Below are positions 11,237 through 22,150 of a stretch of 64,000 bases of DNA, in pieces (position 1 is the first letter of the stretch; every line of letters begins with the position of its first letter). The notes beneath the pieces are model-generated. The model did no database searches and was not told where the DNA came from. It saw only the letters and a list, made by a program, of their open reading frames with translations. This DNA is from Neoarius graeffei. Taxonomy: Eukaryota > Chordata > Actinopteri > Siluriformes > Ariidae. The DNA is taken from the NCBI RefSeq assembly GCF_027579695.1, contig NC_083596.1, positions 14,554,798-14,618,797 on the forward strand, given 5' to 3'. Both the position numbers and the translations under genes were made by a program.

Positions 11237-11549
11237 CTGACCAAAATGTACAAGAGAGACGCAAACACAAAGACATGTTAGAGATGCACATAGAGGTGAC
11301 ATGTTATACAAGCAAGTATTATTCATAGAATATCTCGTACACATTTTGAAGAAAGAAAAAAAAAAAAGAGTGAGAAGAAAAACATGGGACAAAAATACAC
11401 AAGCTCAAAATATAACCTCTGGATCATGAGGAAACACACCGCAGTGTCAGCCTAATAATCTGAATCAAAACACCACACTTCAGTACTAATATAAGGATTA
11501 AAGATGTATTTAATCTGTGGACACAAGCTCTGTATTATTTATTTATTAT
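11237..11549. other. poldip2 intron 1, exon 2-proximal part
   Basis: Non-repetitive intronic sequence with a short A-rich run near 11350; nothing else recognised. Confidence 0.4.
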
Positions 11550-13133
11550 CTCATCTCATCATCTCTAGCCGCTTTATCCTTCTACAGGGTCACAGGCAAG
11601 CTGGAGCCTATCCCAGCTGACTACGGGCGAAAGGCGGGGTACACCCTGGACAAGTCGCCAGGTCATCACAGGGCTGACACATACACTACGTTCAGACTGC
11701 ACCCTGAAACGACCCATATCCGATTTTTTTGCCCATATGCGACCTGTATCCGATTTGTTATTGACAATCTGAATGACACAGATCCGATTTTTTCACATGC
11801 GACCCAGGCCGCTTGGATATGTGGTCCTAATTCCGATGCATATCCGTTATTTTCACATGCAACTGCAGTCTGACCGGACAGGTAGCATTCATGCGACCAA
11901 CACGTCATCAACAAGAGACAAACGTCACTATTCTGCGTTGGCTAATCCCGCCTCTTTGGTGGAAAACAATAACATTTGTACAGTTTTCAGAATTTAAATA
12001 GACTTTTATAGAATTGATCAAGCTAATGGTGGATTTGGTAGGGACCTGGATGTTGATCTGTTAGCCTGATTAAATAAAACAGTTTCTATAACTGATTTAT
12101 AACTTAAACCATCCTGTATTACAAGATTATAAGATTGTTCTGGAAATTTCCAGTAATTTGACACCTTCGGTCTCATTAGTCTGCTGCCCACATTAATCAG
12201 ATTATTGTGCGAGTTCCGCCACCGCCACAAAAACCACATCGCCAGGTCTCGCCTCATCTCCATAGCAAACTGCACTGGTGTTTATGCACCTTGAGCCAGC
12301 GCTGAGAGAAGTTGCAGAATTCAGCTGGCTATAAACAATCTAAATAAATATTTATAAAAATGTAGAAAAAGTTTATTAATATGACGAAATAAATATGTGC
12401 AAATTATTAAGCCTGAATTAAGAGTTTGGTAATACAGCGGCTGTATCCCAAATGACTGCCTACTGAAGCTCGAGTGCACTATATAGAGTTTAAAAATCCA
12501 TTACTTCCTAGTAACATGTAGTGCACTTATATAGAAATTAGAGAGACATTTAGGAGTCAACCCTCGCTACCAGGCTACACGTTTTCATTTCAGTTCAGAA
12601 ACAAAAACACACACGAGACCTCACACTTTAACACTAACCAGATAATTAAACAAACAAACAAAAAAAGAAATCATTAAACTTGAAGAGTGCGCTTTTTTTT
12701 TGTTTACGTATTACGTAGATGTGCTTATTACGTGTCAATTTGCGCATGCGGGACACTTTTGGGTCGTTTTCCGTTCATATTGGAGATCGCATACAAGTCT
12801 CATATAATTGGTAATGTGAACGGCATAACAAAAAAATTGGATTTCATAACAAATCGGATATGGGTCGTTTCAGGTTGCAGTCTGAACGTAGTGATAGACA
12901 CAGACAACCATTCACACTCACATTCACACCTACGGTCAATTTAGAGTCACCAGTTAACCTAACCTGCATGTCTTTGGACTGTAGGGGAAACCGGAGCACC
13001 CGGAGGAAACCCACGCGGACACGGGGAGAACATGCAAACTCCGCACAGAAAGGCCCTCGCCGGCCATGGGGCTCGAACCCGGACCTTCTTGCTGTGAGGC
13101 GACAGCGCTAACCACTACACCACCATGCCGCCC
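11550..13133 (-). mobile_element. Family A SINE split by a CACTA-like element
   Basis: The tail half is at 11550-11683 and the head half at 12894-13133. The whole is flanked by an exact 11-bp duplication, TTATTTATTAT (11539-11549 and 13134-13144). This shows the two halves are one insertion later interrupted. Confidence 0.95.
11684..12893. mobile_element. CACTA/EnSpm-like non-autonomous element (1,210 bp)
   Basis: The termini are CACTACGTTCAGACTGCA and its inverse, in terminal inverted repeats of about 43 bp with one mismatch. The SINE's ATA is duplicated at 11681-11683 and 12894-12896. CACTA ends with a 3-bp duplication fit the CACTA superfamily. Internal CGACCC/ATCCGATTT repeats are subterminal. 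No transposase remains. Confidence 0.75.
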
Positions 13134-13388
13134 TTATTTATTATTACTACTACTACAAGACCCACTGTAGACCTTTGTTTTTGCTTTCTACGACTCAAAT
13201 CCCAAGGTCTGAATCCAAATTATTCTTTGTCAACTGACCACTGAATGTTTTACAAAAATAAAATCAAGAAATAAAAATCACTGTATTTGGTTGCAAGGAA
13301 GACAATGAGTTTTCCCTAATGCTAGGCTCAGACTACACAATTTGTATTTCCTCGCCTGGTTTGACATCTCCTACGACGTATTCCTTAA

Positions 13389-14717
13389 AGGGGAACTGAA
13401 GTAATATTTAAACTTGCTTTATTTCTTAATTAACGTGTTATTCAATTACGTTTTCGGTTTTATTAACCTTATATCATGACTCGTATTGGCATATTACATT
13501 ACACTTATCGGCCTTTTCGGTTTTTAGCCATGTTGAATGTAGTTCGTTTGGTCCACGGCAGGCGTCGCTTATCTGTGTGATCTTCACGAGACTTGTGCGA
13601 GACTTCAAACGTGACCTATCTGCGCTGACAGTTTGAAAACTGTTTACACAGTGGCCAGATCGCCATATCATTCCAATTTAGATTAATTTGCCAGCTTCAT
13701 CAGTGATGGAGTATCAGTCCTGCACGCTGTGGCGCGTGCACCTGAAGGCACGCCTGGGGCTGCACACGCGCCGTGAACAAGGCGCATCTGAGCTCAATTA
13801 AGGAACTGTGTGTTTGCCTATTTAAGGACTGTACCGATGCATTTGCATCGCATGTACGCATTACCGAGCCTTTCTACCCATTGTCTTGAGTTCCTGTTTC
13901 ACGATTCTTGTGCCTGTTTCTTGTTCTTGTCCTCGCTTAGCCTTTGATGTACTGTTTGCGCCTTGACCGACTCTTTTGCCTGTATTCTCGTTTTGGATTG
14001 TTTGCCTGTGTATATATTCTCACTGTATATATATTCTGCACTTTATTAAACTGTATACTTCTGCTCATACTGTACATCCGCCTCCCTTGCGTACATGACA
14101 TGGAGATTATTCCATACGACTTCCAACCAACGTGGAGTAGAGAAGAGTTGGAAAGATGACAGGATAAGGACTACTCCATCGCGCTGGTATTGACGTCATT
14201 ACTGTCACACAATTAAAACGTGCCAAATCAGGCGGCTGGTGGGTTTTCAAAATAATAAATACATGCATGTATTTTTGTGATAAATACATATTATACTGAG
14301 CGCATTTCCCACATAATCCTCACTAAGGTTTCGGACAGCACTGCAAAATGGCGTCCCCACTATATAGCGCCCTATATAATGAGTACGGAGCGATTTCGGA
14401 CACAGGGAAAACTTCCGGCTTTATTACATCAGCATTTGAAGGAGGGCGCGCGCGTCTTTTGACAACGTTGGCAGATGTTGGTCACGTTGATTTCCGCTGT
14501 ACGTTTTACTTCCGTCCTACGACGTCTCGCACAGGTCTCAGCGAATCTCGTTTACAGCCATCGCTTTGACATATGGACTGATATATTACAGAGCATATTT
14601 CAAACACTCATAACTTGCTATAGCAGCGACAAAATAGCTGTCAGAAATGCGTTCCTACATTTTATAAAATGAGATAGAGAATTTTGATAATTAAAAAAAA
14701 TTGCCTTCAGTCCCTTT
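13389..14717. mobile_element. Kolobok-like TTAA element carrying a solo LTR
   Basis: Flanked by TTAA at 13385-13388 and 14718-14721. The left end reads AGGGGAACTGAAG; the right end, read inwards, is AAAGGGACTGAAG. TTAA duplication is typical of Kolobok or piggyBac. No coding domain was recognised in the interior. Confidence 0.65.
13712..14100 (+). mobile_element. Solo LTR of a retrotransposon, copy 1
   Basis: A 389-bp segment beginning TATCAGTCCTGC and ending CATGACA. It is bounded by an exact 5-bp duplication TGGAG (13707-13711 and 14101-14105). It is clearly related to the segment at 61440-61871: CAGTCCTG start, GTGGCGCGTGCACCTGAAG block, TTCCTGTTTC-rich middle. No internal retroviral coding is present, as expected for an LTR left by recombination. 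Confidence 0.85.
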
Positions 14718-14879
14718 TTAACATTCCTTCTATAACCATGATCGACAATTTCTTAACCTTCCTGATGACAAGCAAGGACATGAATGATGATCAGTTAGTG
14801 TTAAACTTGTAGTGTTGCCAGTCCAAGACACGGCACGAACTGATGGCACTATGGTTCCACAATTGGACTTTCTGACCAC

Positions 14880-15165
14880 ACAGAACACAGTTATAGGAGT
14901 GAGTTATTTCTAAATGCTATCCATTATCACGCAAATGAGGATGGGTTCCCTTTGAGTCTGGTTCCTCTGAAGGTTGTTTCTTCATGTGGTTTCAGGGAGT
15001 TTTTCCCTTCCCACCATTACCTCAGGCTTGCTCATGAGGATAAATTCATATTTTTCTGTAAAGCTGTTTTTCGACAAATGTTATAAGGGCTACGCTAATA
15101 AAATTGACTTAACTCAAAGGTGCTTTGAGAGTGCTATTGCTAAACCCATAGACCTGTGAATTGAA
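14880..15165 (+). repeat. Dispersed repeat R1 (GAGGATGGGTTCCCTTTGAG)
   Basis: Contains GAGTCTGGTTCCTC, GGGAGTTTTTCCCTTCCC and TTTCTGTAAAGCTG motifs. It is the reverse complement of the repeat carrying the insertions at 16576 and 18438. It appears to be a widespread fish repeat, but I cannot name the family. Confidence 0.7.
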
Positions 15166-15257
15166 CTGAAATGAGCAATGTCCTGGGTTTGATCAATGGA
15201 AATAGATAAAATCGCTGTAACTTGAACGGGATCCCTAGTGAACCATCATAATCATAG

Positions 15258-15768
15258 GTAAGGAACCGGGTTTTCTGTTTCCACTGACAAAGAACTGGCT
15301 CTGGGGCCAGAAAAAATGGTTCCAGGCTAGCACCAACTCTCTGCTGGGCTAGAGGAAAGAACCGCTTACGTAACGGGGGGGGGGGGGGGGGGGGGCGGGG
15401 GCGGAGTTGTTAAGACCAACAACAATAACAAGACCGCAAAAGATCGCCATTTTTAAGCGACGAGAAGCAGCAACTGTACAAACGCGAAGTCATCCATTAT
15501 TATTATTATTGTTGTTGTTGTTGCTGCTGCTGCTTCTTCTGTGTTGTTTTTGCTTCGATATTCGCGCCAAGGTTTATGCAAACGTAGCGACGTAACTGAC
15601 GTATACAATGACGTAACTGACGTATACAGCGACGTAATGACGTGGTTTCCCTTAGCACCGCGAGCTATGGAAAAGCAAACTGGTTCTCAGCTGGCTTGCA
15701 AGTTGAACGAGTTGTGAACCAGCACGAGCCCCGAACCAGCCCTGGAACTGATTTGATGGAAAAGGGGT
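15258..15768. mobile_element. Possible non-autonomous element with GGTTC/GAACC motifs
   Basis: Left GGAACCGGGTTTTC and right GAACCAGCCCTGGAACTG are partly inverted, and GGTTC/GAACC words recur between them. No target duplication was resolved. It contains a 21-nt poly-G run (15375-15395) and a run of short trinucleotide repeats near 15498-15535. Confidence 0.35.
15589..15645. repeat. 21-bp tandem repeat with clustered CRE-like TGACGTA sites
   Basis: A unit beginning GACGTAACTGACGTATACA occurs at 15589 and 15610, with a partial from 15631. This gives about six (T/C)GACGT words in 57 bp. TGACGT is the half-site of CREB/ATF motifs. The cluster may simply be part of the enclosing repeat. Confidence 0.8.
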
Positions 15769-15769
15769 A

Positions 15770-16499
15770 TGAGTGAGTATCACAGCTTTGGGGCCTTTTA
15801 GAGCTTACAAGTAGCTTTGGTCACTGATTGATATTATGACTAAGAAAGAGAAAATTACCACATTTCATCTCTCTCTCTCTCTCTCTCTGTGTACATCAAA
15901 TCATATGTAAAATTTGGAAAGTGTTGCGTCAGTTAATGTACATTCTATGATCTAAACCTTCAGTTCTAAACATTTTTCATAGTTTATTTCTTTCCTTGTA
16001 CGGTATACTATGGCATGTTAAAAGCAAAGTTGGAAAAAATGTTAATACAATTGCAACAAGTTTCACAGAAATTGGCGTTTGTACTTGTGTTCACAGTTGC
16101 CGAATTCTCCAAGTTGCATCAGTTACCAATGTTATCTGCATGCCACTAAATAAATTATTCACATCTGGGAAAAACTCTGTGTTGTCCAAGATGGCCTTTG
16201 GGCCTTAAGTCATTCCATATTTGTTTGAGTTTGCTCTTTCTATAATAGCCACACAGTTTAATTTTAAACCCTCTGAATGTTGCGTCAGTTACCCGTGGAA
16301 TTGCCCCATAATAATCTAATCTTCCCTGAGGAAATAAAATAAATTAAGAGGATTACTTGGCAATATGCAGCCAAGGATGAGTTTCTACATGAAAGTATGA
16401 TGAACGTGATCAAGCCAAGTTTTAAAATGGAGAGGGTGGAGCATCCAGCCACACACACACACAGAGCGACCAAGAACCCTTGGATGCACAGCTATCTCA
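15770..16499. other. poldip2 intron 1, no recognised gene
   Basis: AT-rich sequence with a (CT)n run at about 15870-15888. GTTGCGTCAGTTA-like words recur near 15924, 16115 and 16280, suggesting an unrecognised old repeat. Confidence 0.4.
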
Positions 16500-16575
16500 A
16501 GTCAAGTTTATTTGTATAGTGCTTTTAACAATAAACATCGTCGCAAAGCAGCTTTGCAGAATTTGAATGACTTAA

Positions 16576-18338
16576 AGTGCATATCACGGGTAAATTCAGG
16601 AGCAAGATCAATGTAATTCTCCTATTTTATATTAAACTTTGGTCAAATATCTGTCACATTTTGCGCAATTTTTTTTACCTTGCGCAATACCAGAAAAATT
16701 CAGTTGAAATCAAGCCATTTGAGGCGAATTGGTCCGCCTCTGAAAAAACTTGGCATTTGGATTTCCCGGGAAACATTGATTTTCGTGACGTCGCGTGCGG
16801 GACGCCTCCTTCTGAATCCTACGTCAGCACTGGTTTGTTTATGAGAAAACGACCTGGTGGTTTTCTGCAAATTTCTTCAACGTTATCACGTAATTATTAA
16901 AATGGTTAACAGATGTATCGTAGGAGGGTGTAGCAACACCAATCTTGATGGGATTAGTACTCATCGTTTTCCAAAAGCCTGGACAATGAGAGAGAAATGG
17001 GAGCACTTGGTCTACGCAGGCTGTGCACTGAAACCGTGCAAGCTCGCGCAGCCTGCTGGCGCTTCCGCAGGTAACGTTACGAATCTGGCTCCAGACTCCC
17101 TTGGGATTTTTCCAGACGTGTTTTATTTTTTTCTGCTGTAGACAGATGGCCTTGTGCAAAATTACCCTTCTGGATGAGTATGTAAAGGGACATACTTTCA
17201 TATATATATTTAAAAAAAAAACAAAATGTGACACCTCACCGAATCCAGGGACGCATGTCGGCCGAAACGAATCCGAGATAATCGCAAAAGAAGCATTTTT
17301 TTTTCGAAATTTGTGATTTTCGTTTTTTTCCATCATGTGCAAGTTGAGATCTTGAAGAATGCAATCAGTATTTCAGATAATAGATTGTTTTGTTGGAAAA
17401 GCATACATTTTTTTGTTGCAAATTGTCTCGTTTTTGTCAGGACTGTAGCCTGCTGGGGGGGTGTGGGTAAATTACCATATGGGCCATTCACATGATGATT
17501 TAAGTCTTTTGGGTTTTTTTTCGAGAATCAGCTGTATGATACGAGCTGAGCTCGTGGCTACTTAAGCTACATACAGGCATGTAATTTCACTATGGAATGA
17601 GCAAGCTAAACAGAGCGCAGAGGAGCTGAAACACCGCGAAGCAAACAGACACACGGTATTTACATCGGAGATAACCATTTCTAGCAAAAAAAAACCGCAA
17701 CCAAAAGGAAGTGTTCTAGGACTACATTCCATCGGAGGCATTGGTGTGTGCAAGGCAACGTTTCTCTTTCTGATGGGGTAAGTTTATTAATCTAAGGCTG
17801 CGGGGTTATTTTTGCATGTAACGGAGAGTGTTGTGGTTTGGTTACATGAAACTAGTGTTGTGTTAGTTGTGTCATCATTGTGCTATCTTTCTTTCTTACG
17901 GTGTGAATAATTTTTCAACCACAAAACGTTAAAGTATACTTTAGGACTTGTACTTCATAATTGTGTTGGGCATACTTTGCATGGAAGGAAAATTGACGTG
18001 GTGATCTTTGTTTACATGAAAGTAGCATCGTACTAGCTAGTAGGGGGTAGGGCTTTCCTTAATGTCATGCAGATAAGCACCATTATGTGCCCGCCCTACA
18101 CCCAGAGTAGCTGAGATGGAAAACTTTGAGGGCGATTTTCTCCCTTTTCTGTTTTAAGAGGTATGCACTTTCAAAAGGCCACACATTCTTCAAATATTGT
18201 CAGATCTCCACATGGAAGGCATCATTGGAAAGCTTAGAAACTGTACTTTCTGAATCTGTCAATAACTCAAAATGCCCCCGGGCGGACATGTGTCCCTGGA
18301 TTCCGTTATCTGACACAAATTGGTCCAGAATATGCACT
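16576..18338 (+). mobile_element. Kolobok-like TTAA element (1,763 bp) with a THAP exon
   Basis: Exact termini AGTGCATAT and ATATGCACT are flanked by TTAA at 16572-16575 and 18339-18342. Kolobok transposases are known to carry THAP domains and to duplicate TTAA, and this element contains a THAP-like exon. The catalytic part is missing, so the copy is non-autonomous. Confidence 0.8.
16902..17070 (+). pseudogene. THAP-type zinc finger first exon (transposon remnant)
   Basis: ATG at 16902 starts MVNRCIVGGCSN. The C-x4-C pair at residues 5 and 10, a following HRFPK motif and an invariant-type W in REKWEHLV fit the N-terminal half of a THAP domain. A donor CCGCAG|GTAACG falls at 17070/17071. The distal C-x2-H half would be in another exon that I could not find. 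THAP domains bind transposon ends; here the exon belongs to the surrounding TTAA element. Confidence 0.7.
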
Positions 18339-18437
18339 TTAAAACATGAGCTAATTTTATCCCTAATCTATCCCCAATGAGCAAGGCTGTGGCAAGCAAA
18401 AACTCCCTCAGAAGACACGAGGAAGAAACCTCAAGAG

Positions 18438-19676
18438 CAGCGCTCGAAACTAACGGTGTCCCGACGTCCCGGGGACCATAAAAAATGTCATCGGGACACA
18501 AAATTATCATATCTGGGACAATCCCGGGACAATGGAAAAAAAATAGATCTAGAAAAAAGTTCTACATTAATATTATTTACAAAGCCGTAACACATACGTA
18601 GACATTCACCTAATTTGTCAATTTTAATTTTAAAACGTTAACAGCGAAAAATACATAGTAGCTACACTTTCGATGCACCTGCATCCGTAGGCTACAGAGC
18701 AGCGCATTCTGTTCTAGAATCTTCGGCCAGTGTCCGCATTATATGGACTTGGAATGGAATTGCTACCACACACGCTGCGCCGACTCTTGCCAGAACAAAA
18801 GTGGTTGAAGCGGACCGACCGCGGGGAAGAAACTGAAAGCCCAGACATAACGTCTCCGGGACCTTCAGGATCCAAAGTGTCATCGCCTGGTCTGCAGGCA
18901 ACGCTAGCAACTGAATGAACTTAATGAACACTGTTAGACACGTTATAAAATACAATAGGAATGATGTGGATGATATTGACGGAAGATACCGTTCAACAGA
19001 ATAAGTGAGTTTTCTTGGTGTCTTTCTAGTTCAGAAAGTTTAGTCAGTCAGCAGCACAACTAGGCTCGGACCTACTGGCACTATGTTGATGTTGCTAACA
19101 TTTGCACCCACGTTTCGGCAGCGAAAGTTCATAAAATGGATAACGGAAAGTTCATAAAAATGGATAACGGTAATGGAAAACGGAAAGTTCATAAAAATGG
19201 ATAACGGTAATGGTGAAAATTATAAGTTGGCCTTATAAGTGCCAACAGATATTCAAGGTATAAGTAGATGAAATGAACATAAAAGGGGTCTTATTTTCAG
19301 CTAAAGTGTACTGCAGATGTAGGGAGTTGAAACATTTTCTGAATGAGCTAGTTGGCCCCTTTAAATAAACGGGTATCTATACATACAGTGAGATCGCCAA
19401 AGTTTAATAAACTGAAAATGCAATAACTGTAATTTTGAAGTAGATGATGTATAGGACATGTGTCGTTTGTGTCTTGTGACTTATTGTAAAAATGATATAA
19501 AGGGTTCAAAATCGCATAGTTACAAATATAATAGTAACTTCATATGATAATATTAACCACTGGTTATTTCAGAGAGGAAAAAAAATGGGGACACTATTGC
19601 TTCCATTCGGGACAATACAACACAGAATTCGGGACCACTGGGGGACACAAAGAAAAAAAGTTAATTTAGAGCCCTG
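18438..19676 (+). mobile_element. hAT element (1,239 bp) with perfect 8-bp target duplication
   Basis: Ends CAGCGCTCGAAACTAA and, reading in from the right, CAGGGCTCTAAATTAA. Flanked by CTCAAGAG at 18430-18437 and 19677-19684. It contains GTCCCGGGAC-type words near both ends and a short tandem repeat with GGATAACGG at 19137-19213. A 62-codon frame (18730-18918, KWLKRTDRGEE...) may be a transposase remnant. Confidence 0.9.
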
Positions 19677-19735
19677 CTCAAGAGGAACCAGACTCAAAAG
19701 GGAACCCATCCTCATTTGGGTGACAACATGACTAT

Positions 19736-19925
19736 CTTAGGTTAATATGGGACGGCCTCGGGCTGAGGTGCCCTTGAGCGAGGCACCTAACTCCCAACTG
19801 CTCCCCGGGCGCCGTTAGCATGGCTGCCCACTGGGTATGTGTGCGCGCTCATTGCTTCAGATGGGTTAAATGCAGAGAGGAATTTCACAAGTGTGTGATG
19901 AATGAAGTTGTGCTTTCTTTCTTTC
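19736..19925 (+). mobile_element. 3' part of a second SINE subfamily (family B)
   Basis: Contains GAGGTGCCCTTGAGC and CAGATGGGTTAAATGCAGAG, and ends in a TTTCTTTC run. It is the reverse complement of the 3' part of the full copy at 60546-60890. The tRNA-like head is absent, so it is 5'-truncated. Confidence 0.7.
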
Positions 19926-19932
19926 GTTCCTG

Positions 19933-20170
19933 TTAGAGGGTCACCACGGCCGATAATGTCCTTCCATCTCCTCCGCATCTTTTTCTGTCGCACCATCCGT
20001 CCTCATGTCCTCCTTCACCACATCCAGAAATCTCATCTTTGGTCTTCCTCTTTCTCCTTCTACCTGGCGACTCCATCTCCAGCATTCTTTTCCCAATATA
20101 CCCTGGATCTCTTCTCTGTACCTGTCCAAACCATCTCAATCTCACCTCTATCACTTTGTCTCCAAGCTGT
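19933..20170 (-). pseudogene. Non-LTR retrotransposon reverse transcriptase, C-terminal fragment
   Basis: Minus-strand frames read VRLRWFGQVQRRDPGYIGKR, and in a neighbouring frame GERGRPKMRFLDVVKEDM followed by DGATEKDAEE. This order is characteristic of the extreme C-terminus of reverse transcriptases in many animal non-LTR elements. At least one frameshift separates the pieces, so it is dead. Confidence 0.8.
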
Positions 20171-20778
20171 CCTACAGTACATGTCCTGTCCCTCTAATCT
20201 TCTCCAACTTCCTGACTCCCAACATCTTCAGCTCTGCTACCTCCAGTATTTTTTTTTTAAAATCAGTGCCACTGTCTCCAAACCATACAACATAGCTGGT
20301 CTATCTATAATTATAGCATTCTTGCTTTATCATACTCTAGCTACACTGGATTATGTACACTAGCTTAGCATGATGTGTCCCACTGTCAGACTGCAAGTCT
20401 AACATAACGGCTAGCTTAGCTTAGCTACACGATTACACAACCATGCACGCCTTGTTTAGCTATCGTGTTAGCATAGTCACATGTCAAATAATAACTTGCT
20501 ATATCTAAACATTTCAACAACTAATTCAAGTTACAAAGCAACCTGGGAGTGTTATTAACAATTATCAGCCCACAAAAGTCTTTAGCAGGATATGTATCGT
20601 CCTAAATATCCATTTAACTATATAAACGTCCAATATCGCGTACTAACGTACTAAATAGTACGCCAAAGCAGTATTCTTCCAGCTGTACTGTTTAGCATAC
20701 TACATACTCTTTAGTATGGTAGTAGGCTTGTTTAACGCTGACTTAGCATAGTTAGCTAAAGACGGAGCAACTGCTTAC
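20171..20778. other. poldip2 intron 1, exon 1-proximal part
   Basis: Sequence with repeated TAGCTTAGC-type words and short inverted stretches (for example 20640-20720). No gene recognised. Confidence 0.4.
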
Positions 20779-20963
20779 CGGGACGACATGAACCGTTTTT
20801 GTTGTATATTCAGGAGCCCACATGAGGAACATTGCAGACGGCGTCTGTTCACTTCATGTCTGTTGTTGAGTTCCACACTGAGTAGCCGCAGTGTGTGTTT
20901 TTTACTAAACTTGTGAATAGTAGACAATATCCCCCAGTTCCGTAACACACACACCGCCGCCAT
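20779..20963 (-). CDS. poldip2: poldip2 exon 1, with probable mitochondrial targeting sequence
   Basis: POLDIP2 (PDIP38) is a mitochondrial and nuclear protein of about 368 residues in human, with a YccV-like domain followed by an ApaG-like domain. Exon 1 starts at ATG 20963 in good context (ACAAAGATGGCG) and encodes 61 residues plus two bases. The N-terminus MAAVCVLRNWGILST is basic and hydroxylated with no acidic residue until about residue 31, as expected for a mitochondrial presequence. It ends QQKRFMSSR; human exon 1 ends in a similar -SSR. The donor is CCCG|GTAAGC at 20779/20778, phase 2, joining exactly to exon 2. An upstream in-frame extension lacks an ATG and was not used. Intron 1 is about 9.5 kb. 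Confidence 0.88.
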
Positions 20964-21016
20964 CTTTGTTTTCAGTTCAGAACGCAGTACCAAAGGGCAC
21001 GACCCTCAAGTCGAAA

Positions 21017-21214
21017 ACTGATCTGAGATCAGTGTCAGACTGCGGAATTACAGCCAATGCTGTGTAAGACGAAAGCGACAAACTGATCTCGTGCCGCTGT
21101 TTAAACGGGTTAATGGATATGAGTCCGCTCCAGGCTGATCTGAGATCAGTGACAGACGGGTGAATTTGAGGCAGTGACGTTATAAGAGTTAGTGATAAAC
21201 TGATCTCAGGTCAG
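21017..21214. promoter_or_regulatory. Repeated palindromic ACTGATCT motifs upstream of poldip2
   Basis: ACTGATCTGAGATCAGT, a perfect palindrome with a 1-nt centre, lies at 21017-21033. CTGATCTGAGATCAG recurs at 21135-21149, and related words lie at 21082-21089 and 21199-21214. All are within 55-250 bp of the poldip2 start codon on the promoter side. They may be regulatory or a decayed local repeat. Confidence 0.5.
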
Positions 21215-21357
21215 CTTAGCGTATAGTGGTGCTATTTAATTGGAATAAAAGACACGCTTTTGTCTCATTTAATCCCAAATGCATCCCTGCCATATGAGCA
21301 CATAAATTTTAATTTAAAAGTTGTATTAAAATAACATAGATTAGATTAATTTATTAA

Positions 21358-21726
21358 GGGGGTGGCACGGTGGTGTAGTGGTTAGCACTGTCACCTCACA
21401 GCCAGAAGGCCCTGGGTTCGAGCCTAGCAGCCGATGAAGGCCTTACTGTGCGGATTTTGCATGTTCTCCCGGTGTCTGCATGGGTTTCTTCCGGGTGCTC
21501 CGGTTTCCCCTACAGTCCAAAGACATGCAGGTTAGGCTAATTGGTGGCTCTCAACTGACTGTAGGTGTGAACGTGAGTGGTTGTTTGTCTGTATGTGTCA
21601 GCCCTGTAATGATTTGGCGACTTGTCCAGGGTGTGTCCCGCCTCTTGCCCATAGTCAGCTGGAATAGGATCCAGCTTGCTTGCGACCCTGTAGAACACGA
21701 TAAGCGGCTACAGATAATGGATGGAT
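21358..21726 (+). mobile_element. Family A SINE, trimer unit 1
   Basis: Full-length copy of the GGATG-tail subfamily (tail CAGATAATGGATGGAT). The left flank TTAGATTAATTTATTAAGG is nearly the same as the spacers after it. Confidence 0.92.
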
Positions 21727-21751
21727 ATTATATTAGATCAATTTATTAAGG

Positions 21752-22124
21752 AGGTGGCACGGTGGTGTAGTGGTTAGCACTGTCACCTCACAGCCAGAAG
21801 GCCCTGGGTTCGAGCCGAGCAGCCGATGAAGGCCTTTCTGTGTAGAGTTTGCATGTTCTCCCGGTGTCTGCATGGGTTTCCTCTGGGTGCTCCGGCTTCC
21901 GCTACAGTCCAAAGACATGCAGGTTAGGCTAATTGGTGGCTCTAAATTGACCATAGGTGTGAATGTGAGTGTGAATGGTTGTTTGTCTCTATGTATCAGC
22001 CCTGTAATGATCTGGCGACTTGTCCAGGGTGTACCCCGCCTTTCGCCCATAGTCAGCTGGGATAGGATCCAGCTTGCCTGTGACCCTGTAGAACAGGATA
22101 AGCGGCTACAGATAATGGATGGAT
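21752..22124 (+). mobile_element. Family A SINE, trimer unit 2
   Basis: Full-length. Separated from unit 1 by a 25-bp spacer containing TTAGATCAATTTATTAAGG. It differs from units 1 and 3 by several substitutions and an extra GTGTGAAT segment. Confidence 0.92.
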
Positions 22125-22150
22125 ATTATATTAGATCAATTTATTAAGGG

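Larger units (their letters stand above)
16500..19735 (-). repeat. Dispersed repeat R1 split by two DNA transposons
   Basis: R1 sequence appears in three pieces: about 16500-16575, 18339-18437 and 19677-19735. They are separated by a TTAA element and a hAT element, each with intact target duplications. Rejoined in order they match the single R1 copy at 14880-15165 in reverse complement. Confidence 0.8.

Noticed and set aside
16839-17342. 167-codon minus-strand ORF
   Set aside because: It is antisense to the THAP exon and lies inside a TTAA element. It has no domain of its own.
21358-21440. tRNA gene in the head of family A SINEs
   Set aside because: A- and B-box-like words are present, but the cloverleaf arms do not pair well and every copy continues into the SINE body.
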